64,000 bases of DNA from Owenia fusiformis. Taxonomy: Eukaryota > Annelida > Polychaeta > Sabellida > Oweniidae. Positions 60,101 to 62,617 of the stretch are shown one piece after another. The DNA lies in contig CAIIXF020000007.1 in NCBI GenBank assembly GCA_903813345.2, positions 15,608,714 to 15,672,713 of the forward strand. Direction: 5' to 3'. Under the pieces are notes generated by a model. That model saw only the letters and a program-made list of their open reading frames with translations, was not told the DNA's origin and searched no databases. Made by a program: the position numbers and the translations under genes. Position 1 is the first letter of the stretch. The number at the start of each line of letters is the position of its first letter.

Positions 60101-62617
60101 ATTCAGTTCTAAAAAGGTCAATTTACTTAAAATAAACCTAGGATGGACTCAGTGAACTGTGATCATGTTGAGCAATGACCATCATGAAAGGTAGTAATAC
60201 GCAAACAGCTCAGGAACATGACAACTTCTATAAACTTTACAGTAAGTCCATGGTTTATTTGTCACAGCACTTGCACTCCCTCGTCATTTTTGATTGATTT
60301 ATATAAGGTCACTATGACCTACTTTCACTGAAATAGTATAGGAGGTTGTAATGGCCTTTAATGTTTTAAACTTTTTGAACATCATTAAGCATCACTAAAC
60401 CCTAAAGCACTTTATATTTAACTCACTGGAACATCCAGAAGACAAAACACAAGATCACTTGCTGAAAGTATACTGTACTCCCACTAATATTTGACGCTAT
60501 TATATTATATTTCGCTAATTTTCAGTTTTTTGAAATTTTGCAGCTATGAATTGCGAATTAGAACTGTTTGAATTTCTCAGCTATTATTTTTCACGAATTT
60601 TCCAAATCTCGCCAAAAGCGTGAAATATAGACGCGTGCGAAAATTACCGGAGTACAGTAATTGTTTCCAAGATAATTTGAATTTAAAAATCTCAGAAAAC
60701 AAATAAGGCAATACCAGAAAAACACATTGAACATCCAATAATATTTATATATATTTTCAATCATATCAGTTAAAGCCTCCATAGCTCTGTCTTCTAGAAA
60801 AAATGAAATTAAAGATCTATTTTGATTCATAATCTTCAATTTGAATTGAAAAAAAATAAGTAAATGATATGATTATACATGAATACAATCCTATCATGCA
60901 ATAAACCTATTTTGAAAGTTTTACAAAAGACAACTGTGAAAAGTCTAAAAAACAAGATTCCATTCAGAATGTTATACTCATTACCTTTGTGATCTGGTAT
61001 TGACCTTGGCGGTGTCTGCAAAAATGGGCACTTTAATTTTTAAAAAAGCCTCTTTGAAAAAGTGGGTCAACATTTTCTTAATAGGGTGCCCAAACATTGT
61101 AAAGGGATTTTAAGAACCCAACTCCCTTGTGAATTTCCCATATCCGCCCCTGTTATCATGCATCGTGACCCTACTTTTTGCTGAGATGGATTGTTTGGGT
61201 TAATAAACAAGTGGATAATCTTGAACTTAAGAAATGTACCAGAATGAATTAGGACAGGTGTAAACAGCTTCATAACTCAGCGAACAGATTATCAGGATTC
61301 ACTGTCTACTACGATGTAACAATTCTCAAATAGTGATTTACGTTTGCTTGATAAACTTTTGCTTGAAAATCATGTGTATGGGGCACTTTTTGAAAATTTG
61401 GCCCCATTCTTAAAAATTGATACTATTTTCTCTCAAACTGAGGCCTATTTTTGAGAGGCCCAAAAATGTTGGTGCCTGACTTTTTCCCTCACTTTCCATG
61501 TCCACCAGGGAAGATGATAACAAACTTCAGCCAAACCACTTTCAGAAGGATACCTTTGGAGAACAAAATGTTCACAATGTACCACAGTGTGAATTGTTAT
61601 CACATAAATGTGCTTACCAGACAGTCAGGGTTGTAATATAAGAGAAGACAGGGTGAACTTATGTTGATATCAAAACACATATATCAGGAAACAGTGTGCT
61701 TGTGTTGGAGGAACAGAGGAACATAACATGATAAGGAGTTTGTAATGAAAAATGAAAGCATGGAACTTGTATATATATATACTTTGCATATAGTCTTGAT
61801 CTAACAAATGGGAGTCTATTGAAGCTGCAAGGGACAACATTAAGAGGTTGAATAGGACTGAATGAGAAGAACAGTCAACAAAAGGTTTGATCATATTCAA
61901 TAAAAAATAGAGACTGGTTAGAACTTACATTGTGTTGCTGCTGTTAACGTAATTTGTGCTCTCAGTGGATTGTTATTGGAACAAAAATTAGGACTTAAAG
62001 AAGTATGATCATGTGGGAATACAGAAACCACGATGGCTGTTTGATTCTGACTTTGAGTGCACTCCAGTGGTACATTACACTTTATGCTTTCAGTGTTACC
62101 TCTATATATCTCTAAATCATGAAATTGTTAACATTAAAAGTGGAACACACTTACAGCTTTTAGTAAAAATAACCTATTTTAAGGTTTCCTGTCAGGTTAG
62201 TCAATTGAGCCCATATTAAACTTACTTGTGATTAAATGTGCATTAAATGTTACATCTATTAAGATGGAGTTTAGTTCGTAATTCTTTGTAACAAATCTTT
62301 TAATAAATAAATCTATATATCTTTTATGAGTGCATAAGTTTAATAATAGCTTACTTTGATTTCTAGAAATGTAGACAAAATTATCATTCATTATATTTAA
62401 GATCCAGCAGTTCTTGAGAAAAGACGGAAACGAATAAAACATCTAACCAATGGTATCTCTGATAGTATTCACTCCTTGGGGCCAAGTCTAGATGAAGACA
62501 CTGAGAATGTTAAAGCTGATATTGATGACTTAGCCGACCGGATTGATGCTCTGGTCACTGATGTTGCAGCTGTTCAACTGATCAATAAGGACACTAATGA
62601 AGATTCCCAGCCTTCGG
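6036..62617 (+). CDS. MYLK: Myosin light chain kinase, smooth/non-muscle type, long Ig-rich form (33 exons, 5' incomplete)
   Basis: Joined exons, with every junction phase-matched: 6036-6159, 14358-14523, 19878-19968, 20373-20538, 21816-21954, 37009-37054, 41173-41326, 42702-42831, 43463-43582, 43903-44100, 44829-44927, 45093-45290, 45938-46057, 46441-46641, 47094-47237, 47881-48047, 48231-48409, 48610-48853, 49284-49428, 49700-49983, 50152-50299, 50605-50805, 51063-51206, 51493-51665, 51917-52064, 52466-52519, 53833-53920, 54226-54429, 54655-54993, 55360-55512, 55604-55727, 56814-57306, 62402-62617. This gives about 1,866 codons: ten Ig domains, FN3, Ser/Thr kinase, calmodulin-binding segment, eleventh Ig (telokin) and a charged C-terminal piece. 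The order Ig-FN3-kinase-CaM-Ig and the near-identity of ARRKWQ|KTGNAIRALGR to vertebrate MYLK fix the family. The enzyme phosphorylates the myosin regulatory light chain under Ca2+/calmodulin on actin filaments. The start codon and any exon upstream of 6036 are not identified; the gene may continue past the window. Confidence 0.93.
8886..9530. repeat. 20-bp minisatellite (GAATGAGTGAACAGAGGACA type)
   Basis: Many imperfect copies of a 20-bp unit, most regular at about 9305-9465. The open minus-strand frame across it repeats LFTHSVLCSL-like blocks because 20 bp cycles through the three frames every 60 bp; it is not a gene. Confidence 0.9.
11047..11260 (+). promoter_or_regulatory. Candidate internal core promoter: GC box, CCAAT, CRE, TATA
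   Basis: In order: GC box CCCCGCCCCC (11047-11056), CCAAT (11116-11120), inverted CCAAT ATTGG (11169-11173), palindromic CRE TGACGTCA (11193-11200) and TATAAAG (11214-11220). A start site near 11245 would fit the TATA spacing; a 14-bp tandem duplication (GGCTGACAAACACT) sits there. Order and spacing are those of a plus-strand RNA polymerase II promoter, about 3.1 kb upstream of MYLK exon 2. A following ATG at 11334 opens only 26 codons. It could drive an alternative MYLK transcript or a non-coding RNA. Confidence 0.55.
11850..12021. repeat. GTTCACT-rich dispersed repeat, copy 1
   Basis: Segments such as CAGTAACACCTG, GTGTTCA.TGTGA and GTTCACTA resemble those at 41365-41540, and more weakly 18580-18630. 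No clear inverted ends seen. Confidence 0.4.
11946..12104. repeat. Near-perfect hairpin, 77-bp arms
   Basis: 11946-12022 is complementary to 12028-12104 with about two mismatches and a 5-base loop. The left arm continues a copy of a GTTCACT-rich dispersed repeat that begins about 11850, so the hairpin looks like an inverted duplication of the end of that repeat. Confidence 0.88.
13712..14357. repeat. 40-bp minisatellite abutting exon 2 acceptor, split by a repeat insertion
   Basis: Units of about 40 bp (TGATTGCAAACTGACTATTG then CTTAAT) lie at about 13712-13800 and 14235-14357. The last unit has TGCATGATTGCAG, whose AG is the 3' splice site of exon 2. Repeat family A copy 1 is inserted in the array. 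Confidence 0.75.
13808..14234 (+). mobile_element. Repeat family A, copy 1 (MITE-like)
   Basis: About 427 bp with short imperfect inverted ends (ACCCAAATGCGAGTAG and CTACTCGCATCTGGGT) and ATT/TATT at both flanks. A longer match is present at 38011-38391. The flanking minisatellite units predict the empty site, supporting a true insertion. No coding content. Confidence 0.75.
14358..14523 (+). CDS. MYLK: MYLK exon 2: second half of Ig1
   Basis: Acceptor ATTGCAG, donor ACAG|GTTAGT, phase 0 to 1. Encodes the E/F/G strands with DTGLYACVAKNSEGES and the closing STTLEVTEST. Confidence 0.9.
14524..19877 (+). other. MYLK intron 2
   Basis: 5.4 kb, AT-rich. It contains a foldback at 18728-18859. Short open frames at 15976-16254, 17023-17411 (minus) and 17937-18190 have no recognisable domains and no matching splice sites. 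Confidence 0.6.
18728..18859. repeat. Foldback element with GAGCGAGCGTAGCGAG loop
   Basis: Imperfect arms (TCCTATGAT ... ATATCTGCAC) pair across a CpG-rich loop. A second inverted pair (TTATTCCATAGTTAAAG at about 18868 and its complement at about 19135) and the palindrome CATACGACGTCGTATG near 19000 suggest a larger nested foldback up to about 19150. Confidence 0.65.
19878..19968 (+). CDS. MYLK: MYLK exon 3: Ser/Glu-rich linker
   Basis: Phase 1 to 2, donor CCAG|GTAACG. Encodes an acidic, serine-rich linker (GNDTEVESNEQGEEMSSQYR). Three acceptors (CAG ending at 19877, 19883 and 19889) are spaced by 6 bases and all keep the frame, so the start may vary by two or four residues. Confidence 0.8.
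19969..20372 (+). other. MYLK intron 3
   Basis: 404 bp, AT-rich, nothing recognised. The next exon repeats TCTGCCAG(A/G) from the end of exon 3, a short duplication across the junction. Confidence 0.7.
20373..20538 (+). CDS. MYLK: MYLK exon 4: first half of Ig2
   Basis: Acceptor TTTATAG, donor GATGAT|GTAAGA, phase 2 to 0. Encodes PEKPALLRKLRDKTASEGGS and TWLKDGKEI. The usual B-strand Cys is replaced by Thr (FETKLLRG), so this Ig lacks the standard disulfide. Confidence 0.9.
20539..21815 (+). other. MYLK intron 4
   Basis: 1.3 kb. It holds a G12 homopolymer at about 21231-21242; open frames are unsupported. Confidence 0.6.
21816..21954 (+). CDS. MYLK: MYLK exon 5: second half of Ig2
   Basis: Acceptor GTAATTCCAG, donor GAAG|GTAGGT, phase 0 to 1. 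Encodes the SADDGEYSCTLTNSEGS signature and the CHLMVEG closing strand. Confidence 0.92.
22042..22095. repeat. (TTTG)n microsatellite
   Basis: About a dozen imperfect TTTG/TTTA tetramers. Confidence 0.92.
24607..24682. repeat. Inverted repeat pairing a C-run with a G-run
   Basis: GGCTTTGTGAC followed by C12, then about 30 bases, then a G11 run followed by AGTCACAGAGGCT. The arms are complementary. Confidence 0.75.
30750..30790 (+). promoter_or_regulatory. Possible TATA promoter of the nested FN3 frame
   Basis: TATATATAG at 30750-30758, about 765 bp before the ATG at 31515. Several ATGs intervene in the implied leader, so this is weak. Confidence 0.2.
31515..33299 (+). CDS. FN3-domain protein with long acidic tail; nested single-exon gene or alternative MYLK exon
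   Basis: 594 codons, uninterrupted, inside MYLK intron 5 on the same strand. The start ATG (31515) has a good context (AACATGG). The frame is open slightly upstream but without an earlier ATG. MGAANGK could be an N-myristoylation signal (Gly2, Lys7; Gly rather than Ser/Thr at position 6). Residues about 34-127 form one FN3 domain (PNPPCNVTIVDV, VTLKWNKP, YRVEYQAYG, YKLRVKSLSLNG). The remaining 460 residues are low-complexity and Ser/Asp/Glu-rich, with Arg/Ser patches (RKSWNYSKRLSLPRDF) and a duplicated NLRTDS(T/S)SSA block. No known protein is recognised. An internal donor-like AATG|GTGAGA at 32886/32887 is phase 1, matching MYLK exon 6, so it could instead act as an alternative first exon of a shorter MYLK. 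A polyadenylation signal follows at 33700. Confidence 0.7.
   Translation: MGAANGKLDDFTLEDGYFTRGSEGRNSFLRKIKPNPPCNVTIVDVTATTVTLKWNKPFNYREHGVMAYRVEYQAYGQDTWTMSASHCQQLSHQVKYLKTNTIYKLRVKSLSLNGKSYGAESDFIRTKEFSSNTLKSEMSRDSYISVDSKDSSFESIGEEDQRPSTPMYSTSTLRFLKRASMNMDTSKHHGSPRGSLMLADNLVHHKKASDWVNDQDLEAVSARVPLVDQRSTSGSEQCDSDPERAPDSPVFHRAFRKYNSLTSRKSWNYSKRLSLPRDFSELSKIVKKMENHHMLMDNIAKCNNDIEEEVPKNLDTNTTDTNDDHDELTNTCTEIDAVLSGAINDIESNDADEQYTIDSQQQVDTDINSDDTYSTSMELNADALLASINETVADSMNCPEPSIVDAERESETSAKLTSERDAEIDSDFCTDTETSDFIDDVFQEVNGEDDTILDVINGETSVTSGMLTRVEQCDRTLTAPHIAESHSLDNTSVPETFEDAQPENNLRTDSTSSAIAVTVNDIGHNLRTDSSSSAMAVSDISSIVSDDDTSLMSEIERNCKILEVLKDFNSGLSKKVSEFDNWKSENERLNLTYL
33700..33705 (+). terminator. 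AATAAA polyadenylation signal after the FN3 frame
   Basis: AATAAA 401 bp downstream of the stop codon in AT-rich sequence; the first good match after the reading frame that I noticed. Confidence 0.4.
33706..36275 (+). other. MYLK intron 5, last AT-rich part
   Basis: No exon or RNA gene recognised; a short C-run lies near 33950. Confidence 0.6.
36276..36947. mobile_element. GC-rich MITE, Harbinger-like TTA target duplication
   Basis: 672 bp with inverted ends TGGCCTAGTCACATAGCCCG (extending to GGCCGATG) and TTA duplicated at 36273-36275 and 36948-36950, as for PIF/Harbinger insertions. The inside is strikingly GC-rich, packed with CGGCCG/CCGGCC and itself quasi-palindromic, in strong contrast with the AT-rich intron. 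No transposase; open frames are by-products of composition. It ends 61 bp before MYLK exon 6. Confidence 0.85.
37009..37054 (+). CDS. MYLK: MYLK exon 6: short basic/serine linker
   Basis: 46 bp, acceptor GTGTTTCAG, donor TCAG|GTAAGA, phase 1 to 2. Encodes ASKYGRGSSKTSKV. The small size makes it the least certain exon, but phases match both neighbours. Confidence 0.7.
37095..37485. repeat. 88-bp direct repeats flanking a GTAGCCAGG-ended insert
   Basis: 37095-37182 and 37398-37485 are highly similar direct copies (ATGTTAGA.AGATCTAATG). Between them, 37183-37390 has imperfect inverted ends (CCCGTAGCCAGG and CCTGGCTACAAGC) and C/G runs. Confidence 0.7.
38011..38391 (+). mobile_element. Repeat family A, copy 2 (MITE-like)
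   Basis: About 381 bp, alignable along its length with 13808-14234, including GATGCGAGTAGGTAGTTACC at the start and the AAATCAAGATTATTTCTA end region. Non-coding. Confidence 0.78.
41041..41205 (+). repeat. Three 55-bp tandem copies of an intron-exon junction
   Basis: AATTCATTGTTTTCTATTG(T/C)AG plus the first bases of exon 7 (GGCTCAAAAGCCTGAGTT) recur at 41041, 41096 and 41151. Each copy contains a full polypyrimidine tract and AG. Only the third continues into the exon body. Confidence 0.95.
41173..41326 (+). CDS. MYLK: MYLK exon 7: first half of Ig3
   Basis: Third acceptor CTATTGCAG, donor AAG|GTGAGT, phase 2 to 0. Encodes AQKPEFIIKPRRQFVDEDQA and IQWSKGG. No B-strand Cys (KFKASFEG). Use of the two upstream acceptors would run into TGA within about 25 codons. 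Confidence 0.9.
41327..42701 (+). other. MYLK intron 7
   Basis: 1.4 kb; second copy of the GTTCACT-rich repeat at about 41365-41540 and a C13 run near 42490. No exon seen. Confidence 0.6.
42702..42831 (+). CDS. MYLK: MYLK exon 8: second half of Ig3
   Basis: Acceptor GAATTTCAG, donor TATG|GTAAGT, phase 0 to 1. Encodes EDQGEYLCTITNDSGKDEQ and KLEVYG. Confidence 0.92.
42832..43462 (+). other. MYLK intron 8
   Basis: 631 bp; a small hairpin (CATGGGCTTTTGAAAGCCCATG in two halves, about 43110-43132). Nothing else recognised. Confidence 0.6.
43463..43582 (+). CDS. MYLK: MYLK exon 9: linker and start of Ig4
   Basis: Acceptor TTTTGTTGTAG, donor ATAG|GTTAGT, phase 1 to 1. Encodes a basic linker (KPKPKMSSRVKKV) and the A-B strands with LECTAIG. 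Confidence 0.9.
43583..43902 (+). other. MYLK intron 9
   Basis: 320 bp; nothing recognised. Confidence 0.7.
43903..44100 (+). CDS. MYLK: MYLK exon 10: rest of Ig4
   Basis: 198 bp, phase 1 to 1. Encodes PEPTMKWYKDGN, the C-C' region, EDAGKYECLAINNVGE and the VKVEG end. Confidence 0.93.
44101..44828 (+). other. MYLK intron 10
   Basis: 728 bp, AT-rich, nothing recognised. Confidence 0.65.
44829..44927 (+). CDS. MYLK: MYLK exon 11: linker and start of Ig5
   Basis: 99 bp, acceptor ATCTTGCAG, donor ACTG|GTAAGT, phase 1 to 1. Encodes VKKKGVPPTLEGTLSDQ and ILECNVTG. Confidence 0.92.
44955..45085. repeat. Degenerate tandem repeat before exon 12
   Basis: Four or five imperfect copies of (C/G)AGTAAACATTGTGT(C/A)TT spaced 22-33 bp, filling almost all of intron 11 up to the acceptor. 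Confidence 0.7.
45093..45290 (+). CDS. MYLK: MYLK exon 12: rest of Ig5
   Basis: 198 bp, acceptor TTTTGATTCAG, donor GAAG|GTATGT. Encodes PKPDVKWMHDGKPI and EDSGEYCCIISNSAGEV, with an unusual double Cys at the F strand. Confidence 0.93.
45291..45937 (+). other. MYLK intron 12
   Basis: 647 bp, AT-rich, nothing recognised. Confidence 0.65.
45938..46057 (+). CDS. MYLK: MYLK exon 13: linker and start of Ig6
   Basis: 120 bp, acceptor ATCTTTATAG, donor GGAG|GTGAGC, phase 1 to 1. Encodes the basic linker KAKAKKKGPEKR and YFIQEFEPEYEVMDG. The B-strand Cys is absent (ELIVRIGG). Confidence 0.9.
46058..46440 (+). other. MYLK intron 13
   Basis: 383 bp; nothing recognised. Confidence 0.65.
46441..46641 (+). 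CDS. MYLK: MYLK exon 14: rest of Ig6
   Basis: 201 bp, acceptor TTCCCTTAAAG, donor AAAG|GTAGGA. Encodes LDVIWLHNNKEI and EDAGSWVCEVYNDVGD. Confidence 0.92.
46642..47093 (+). other. MYLK intron 14
   Basis: 452 bp; nothing recognised. Confidence 0.65.
47094..47237 (+). CDS. MYLK: MYLK exon 15: Pro-Thr-Lys repeat linker
   Basis: 144 bp, phase 1 to 1. Encodes PTK-type repeats (PTPAPTKPTPTKTTPTKQ) and a Ser/Pro tail. Such Lys/Pro/Thr linkers occur between Ig modules of long MLCK and resemble a short elastic PEVK-like segment; here an in-frame coding repeat. Confidence 0.88.
47238..47880 (+). other. MYLK intron 15 with 40-bp duplication
   Basis: 643 bp. A 40-bp unit (GGTAGGCCATATCAAAGGAA ...) is duplicated at 47611 and 47651. 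Confidence 0.8.
47881..48047 (+). CDS. MYLK: MYLK exon 16: first half of Ig7
   Basis: Acceptor TCTCCTTTCAG, donor AAG|GTGAGC, phase 1 to 0. Encodes SPEFIRKPRSLDIDEG, KFTCQVDA and MVWSKDGKPV. Confidence 0.93.
48231..48409 (+). CDS. MYLK: MYLK exon 17: second half of Ig7 and first DFRxxL motif
   Basis: Phase 0 to 2, donor CAAA|GTAAGA. Encodes TDEGRYACVATNFEGS, then the linker PVDFRDLLKSK. DFRxxL is the established F-actin-binding motif of long/short MLCK. Confidence 0.93.
48610..48853 (+). CDS. MYLK: MYLK exon 18: second DFRxxL motif and first half of Ig8
   Basis: Acceptor CTTTTTCCAG, donor AAG|GTGAGC, phase 2 to 0. A Glu/Ser linker leads to LDFRHMLKRHVKTKKKPEFL (actin motif plus basic patch), then LILECKVEGIPEPDIKWYFG. 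Confidence 0.94.
48854..49283 (+). other. MYLK intron 18, MITE-like insert
   Basis: 430 bp. 49005-49250 has GAACGAGACGAAGTGAGATTG, several GCAATACA motifs and ACCAATCAGAGGGCTTC, a more GC-rich composition than its surroundings suggesting a small mobile element; ends not resolved. Confidence 0.4.
49284..49428 (+). CDS. MYLK: MYLK exon 19: second half of Ig8
   Basis: Acceptor TTCTCTTAG, donor AGAT|GTAAGT, phase 0 to 1. Encodes EDAGEYICVATNETGST and SCDVRV. Confidence 0.93.
49700..49983 (+). CDS. MYLK: MYLK exon 20: Ser-rich linker, third DFRxxL motif and first half of Ig9
   Basis: 284 bp, acceptor TCCATTTCAG, donor AAG|GTAAAT, phase 1 to 0. A Ser/Thr-rich linker (NGSSIGSTASSTRSSPSK) precedes LDFRNVLKNKVKTKKKPEFI and FECKVNGIPPPDVTWFFG. 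The motif and following Ig closely resemble exon 18, indicating duplication. Confidence 0.94.
50152..50299 (+). CDS. MYLK: MYLK exon 21: second half of Ig9
   Basis: Acceptor TGATTTTCAG, donor GATG|GTAAGT, phase 0 to 1. Encodes EDEGEYICKATNESGSVQE. Confidence 0.94.
50300..50604 (+). other. MYLK intron 21
   Basis: 305 bp, nothing recognised. Confidence 0.65.
50605..50805 (+). CDS. MYLK: MYLK exon 22: acidic linker and first half of Ig10
   Basis: Phase 1 to 1, donor TCAG|GTACAA. Encodes LGSDEETGGTTNSSEV, then APKIMARPEDLAVLKG and HLQCGFSGDPRPTVTWLKN. Confidence 0.92.
51063..51206 (+). CDS. MYLK: MYLK exon 23: second half of Ig10
   Basis: Acceptor TGTTTTCTAG, donor GAAG|GTTAGT. Encodes EDSGQYTVKVQNSLGED. 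The F-strand Cys is replaced by Val, so Ig10 has no canonical disulfide. Confidence 0.92.
51493..51665 (+). CDS. MYLK: MYLK exon 24: first half of FN3
   Basis: Phase 1 to 0. Encodes VPEPPAGSPFASNT and LCWYGPAYDGGSQV, a very close match to the single FN3 domain that precedes the kinase in vertebrate MYLK. Confidence 0.95.
51917..52064 (+). CDS. MYLK: MYLK exon 25: second half of FN3
   Basis: Phase 0 to 1. Encodes YNVKNLEPETEYLFRVSAEN and HGFSEPCKTSDKVFTSD. Confidence 0.94.
52065..52465 (+). other. MYLK intron 25
   Basis: 401 bp, nothing recognised. Confidence 0.65.
52466..52519 (+). CDS. MYLK: MYLK exon 26: lysine-rich linker
   Basis: 54 bp, acceptor TTATTTTAG, donor GAAG|GTAACC, phase 1 to 1. 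Encodes KKKDQAVITRKKSKKVE. Its length is a multiple of three with symmetric phases, so it could be skipped without frame loss. Vertebrate MYLK has an acidic stretch here. Confidence 0.8.
52520..53832 (+). other. MYLK intron 26
   Basis: 1.3 kb. A possible alternative terminal exon with a good acceptor is at 53398-53429; otherwise AT-rich sequence without recognised features. Confidence 0.6.
53833..53920 (+). CDS. MYLK: MYLK exon 27: start of kinase domain
   Basis: Phase 1 to 2. Encodes KLTDFYELKEEIGK, the DFYDIEERLG-like entry to the N-lobe; the glycine loop is completed by the next exon (GK|GRFGNV). Confidence 0.93.
54226..54429 (+). CDS. MYLK: MYLK exon 28: kinase N-lobe
   Basis: Acceptor CTTTTCTAG, donor AGCA|GTAAGT, phase 2 to 2. 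Encodes GRFGNVHRC (glycine loop), YAAKLIKL (ATP-anchoring Lys), VRQEIELMNLLHHPKL (helix C Glu) and LALVMEQ (hinge). Confidence 0.97.
54655..54993 (+). CDS. MYLK: MYLK exon 29: catalytic and activation loops
   Basis: Phase 2 to 2. Encodes GGGELFERII, HLDLKPENVLCVNK (catalytic Asp and Asn), LIDFGLAR (metal-binding Asp), FGTPEFVAPEVINYE and ATDMWSVGVICYVL. All catalytic residues are present, so the kinase should be active. Confidence 0.98.
54994..55359 (+). other. MYLK intron 29
   Basis: 366 bp; a CGGTTCTGATTGGCC stretch near 55134 may be a mobile-element fragment. Confidence 0.5.
55360..55512 (+). CDS. MYLK: MYLK exon 30: kinase C-lobe
   Basis: Phase 2 to 2. Encodes SGLSPFMGDNPSETFVNV and FDELSQDAKDFIEKLLVK, the standard MLCK C-lobe. 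Confidence 0.96.
55604..55727 (+). CDS. MYLK: MYLK exon 31: end of kinase, autoinhibitory and first part of calmodulin-binding segment
   Basis: Phase 2 to 0, donor CAG|GTTAGT. Encodes ERMKADDALGHPWLAQD, then KLSTKKLKAFLARRKWQ. The Trp is the hydrophobic anchor for the calmodulin C-lobe. Confidence 0.96.
55728..56813 (+). other. MYLK intron 31
   Basis: 1.1 kb, AT-rich. In vertebrates the telokin promoter lies in the corresponding region; here I find only a near-CArG CCAAATATTGG (56512-56522, one base too long) and weak TATA-like tracts (about 56400). Confidence 0.5.
56814..57306 (+). CDS. MYLK: MYLK exon 32: rest of calmodulin-binding segment and telokin-like Ig11
   Basis: Acceptor TATTTCCAG. 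Encodes KTGNAIRALGRMASLQKS, completing the calmodulin site, a Ser/Asn linker, then an intronless Ig (FTEKLPSEPIKVQEGD, VQWFKDGTKLKRSRHY, DDAEYRCKAINSEGEAE, LYVESS). Splicing at TCAG|GTACTA (phase 1) leads to exon 33. Without splicing, translation adds GTTK and stops at TAA 57318-57320, like the natural end of vertebrate MLCK and telokin. Confidence 0.95.
57318..57320 (+). other. MYLK: Alternative stop codon of a short MYLK C-terminus
   Basis: TAA four codons past the exon 32 donor. If intron 32 is not removed the protein ends here, right after Ig11. Candidate polyadenylation signals in the following sequence include AATAAA at about 58555 and 59207. Confidence 0.55.
58165..58430. repeat. 27-bp minisatellite (CAGCTACTTCATGGTGACAC type)
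   Basis: About nine copies of a 27-bp unit. Because 27 is a multiple of three, all frames stay open and give false repeat proteins on both strands. Confidence 0.93.
60471..60659. mobile_element. Short inverted-repeat element (MITE)
   Basis: Ends TACTGTACTCC and GGAGTACAGTA are complementary and are bordered by TA, as for Tc1/mariner-type insertions. The inside is non-coding and palindrome-rich (TTCGC/GCGAA pairs). Confidence 0.6.
62402..62617 (+). CDS. MYLK: MYLK exon 33: charged helical C-terminal extension
   Basis: Acceptor TTATATTTAAG, donor TCGG|GTGAGT, phase 1 to 1, compatible with exon 32. Encodes KRRKRIKHLTNGISDSIHS and an acidic, probably helical segment with regularly spaced Leu/Ile/Val (ADIDDLADRIDALVTDVAAV). 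Vertebrate MYLK lacks such a piece after Ig11, so this is a lineage-specific long C-terminus or an exon leading to further domains outside the window. Confidence 0.75.

Larger units (their letters stand above)
57321..62401 (+). other. MYLK intron 32 or long 3' UTR
   Basis: 5.1 kb with a 27-bp minisatellite (58165-58430), a small inverted-repeat element (60471-60659), several AATAAA hexamers and AT-rich sequence. No exon supported. Confidence 0.6.
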
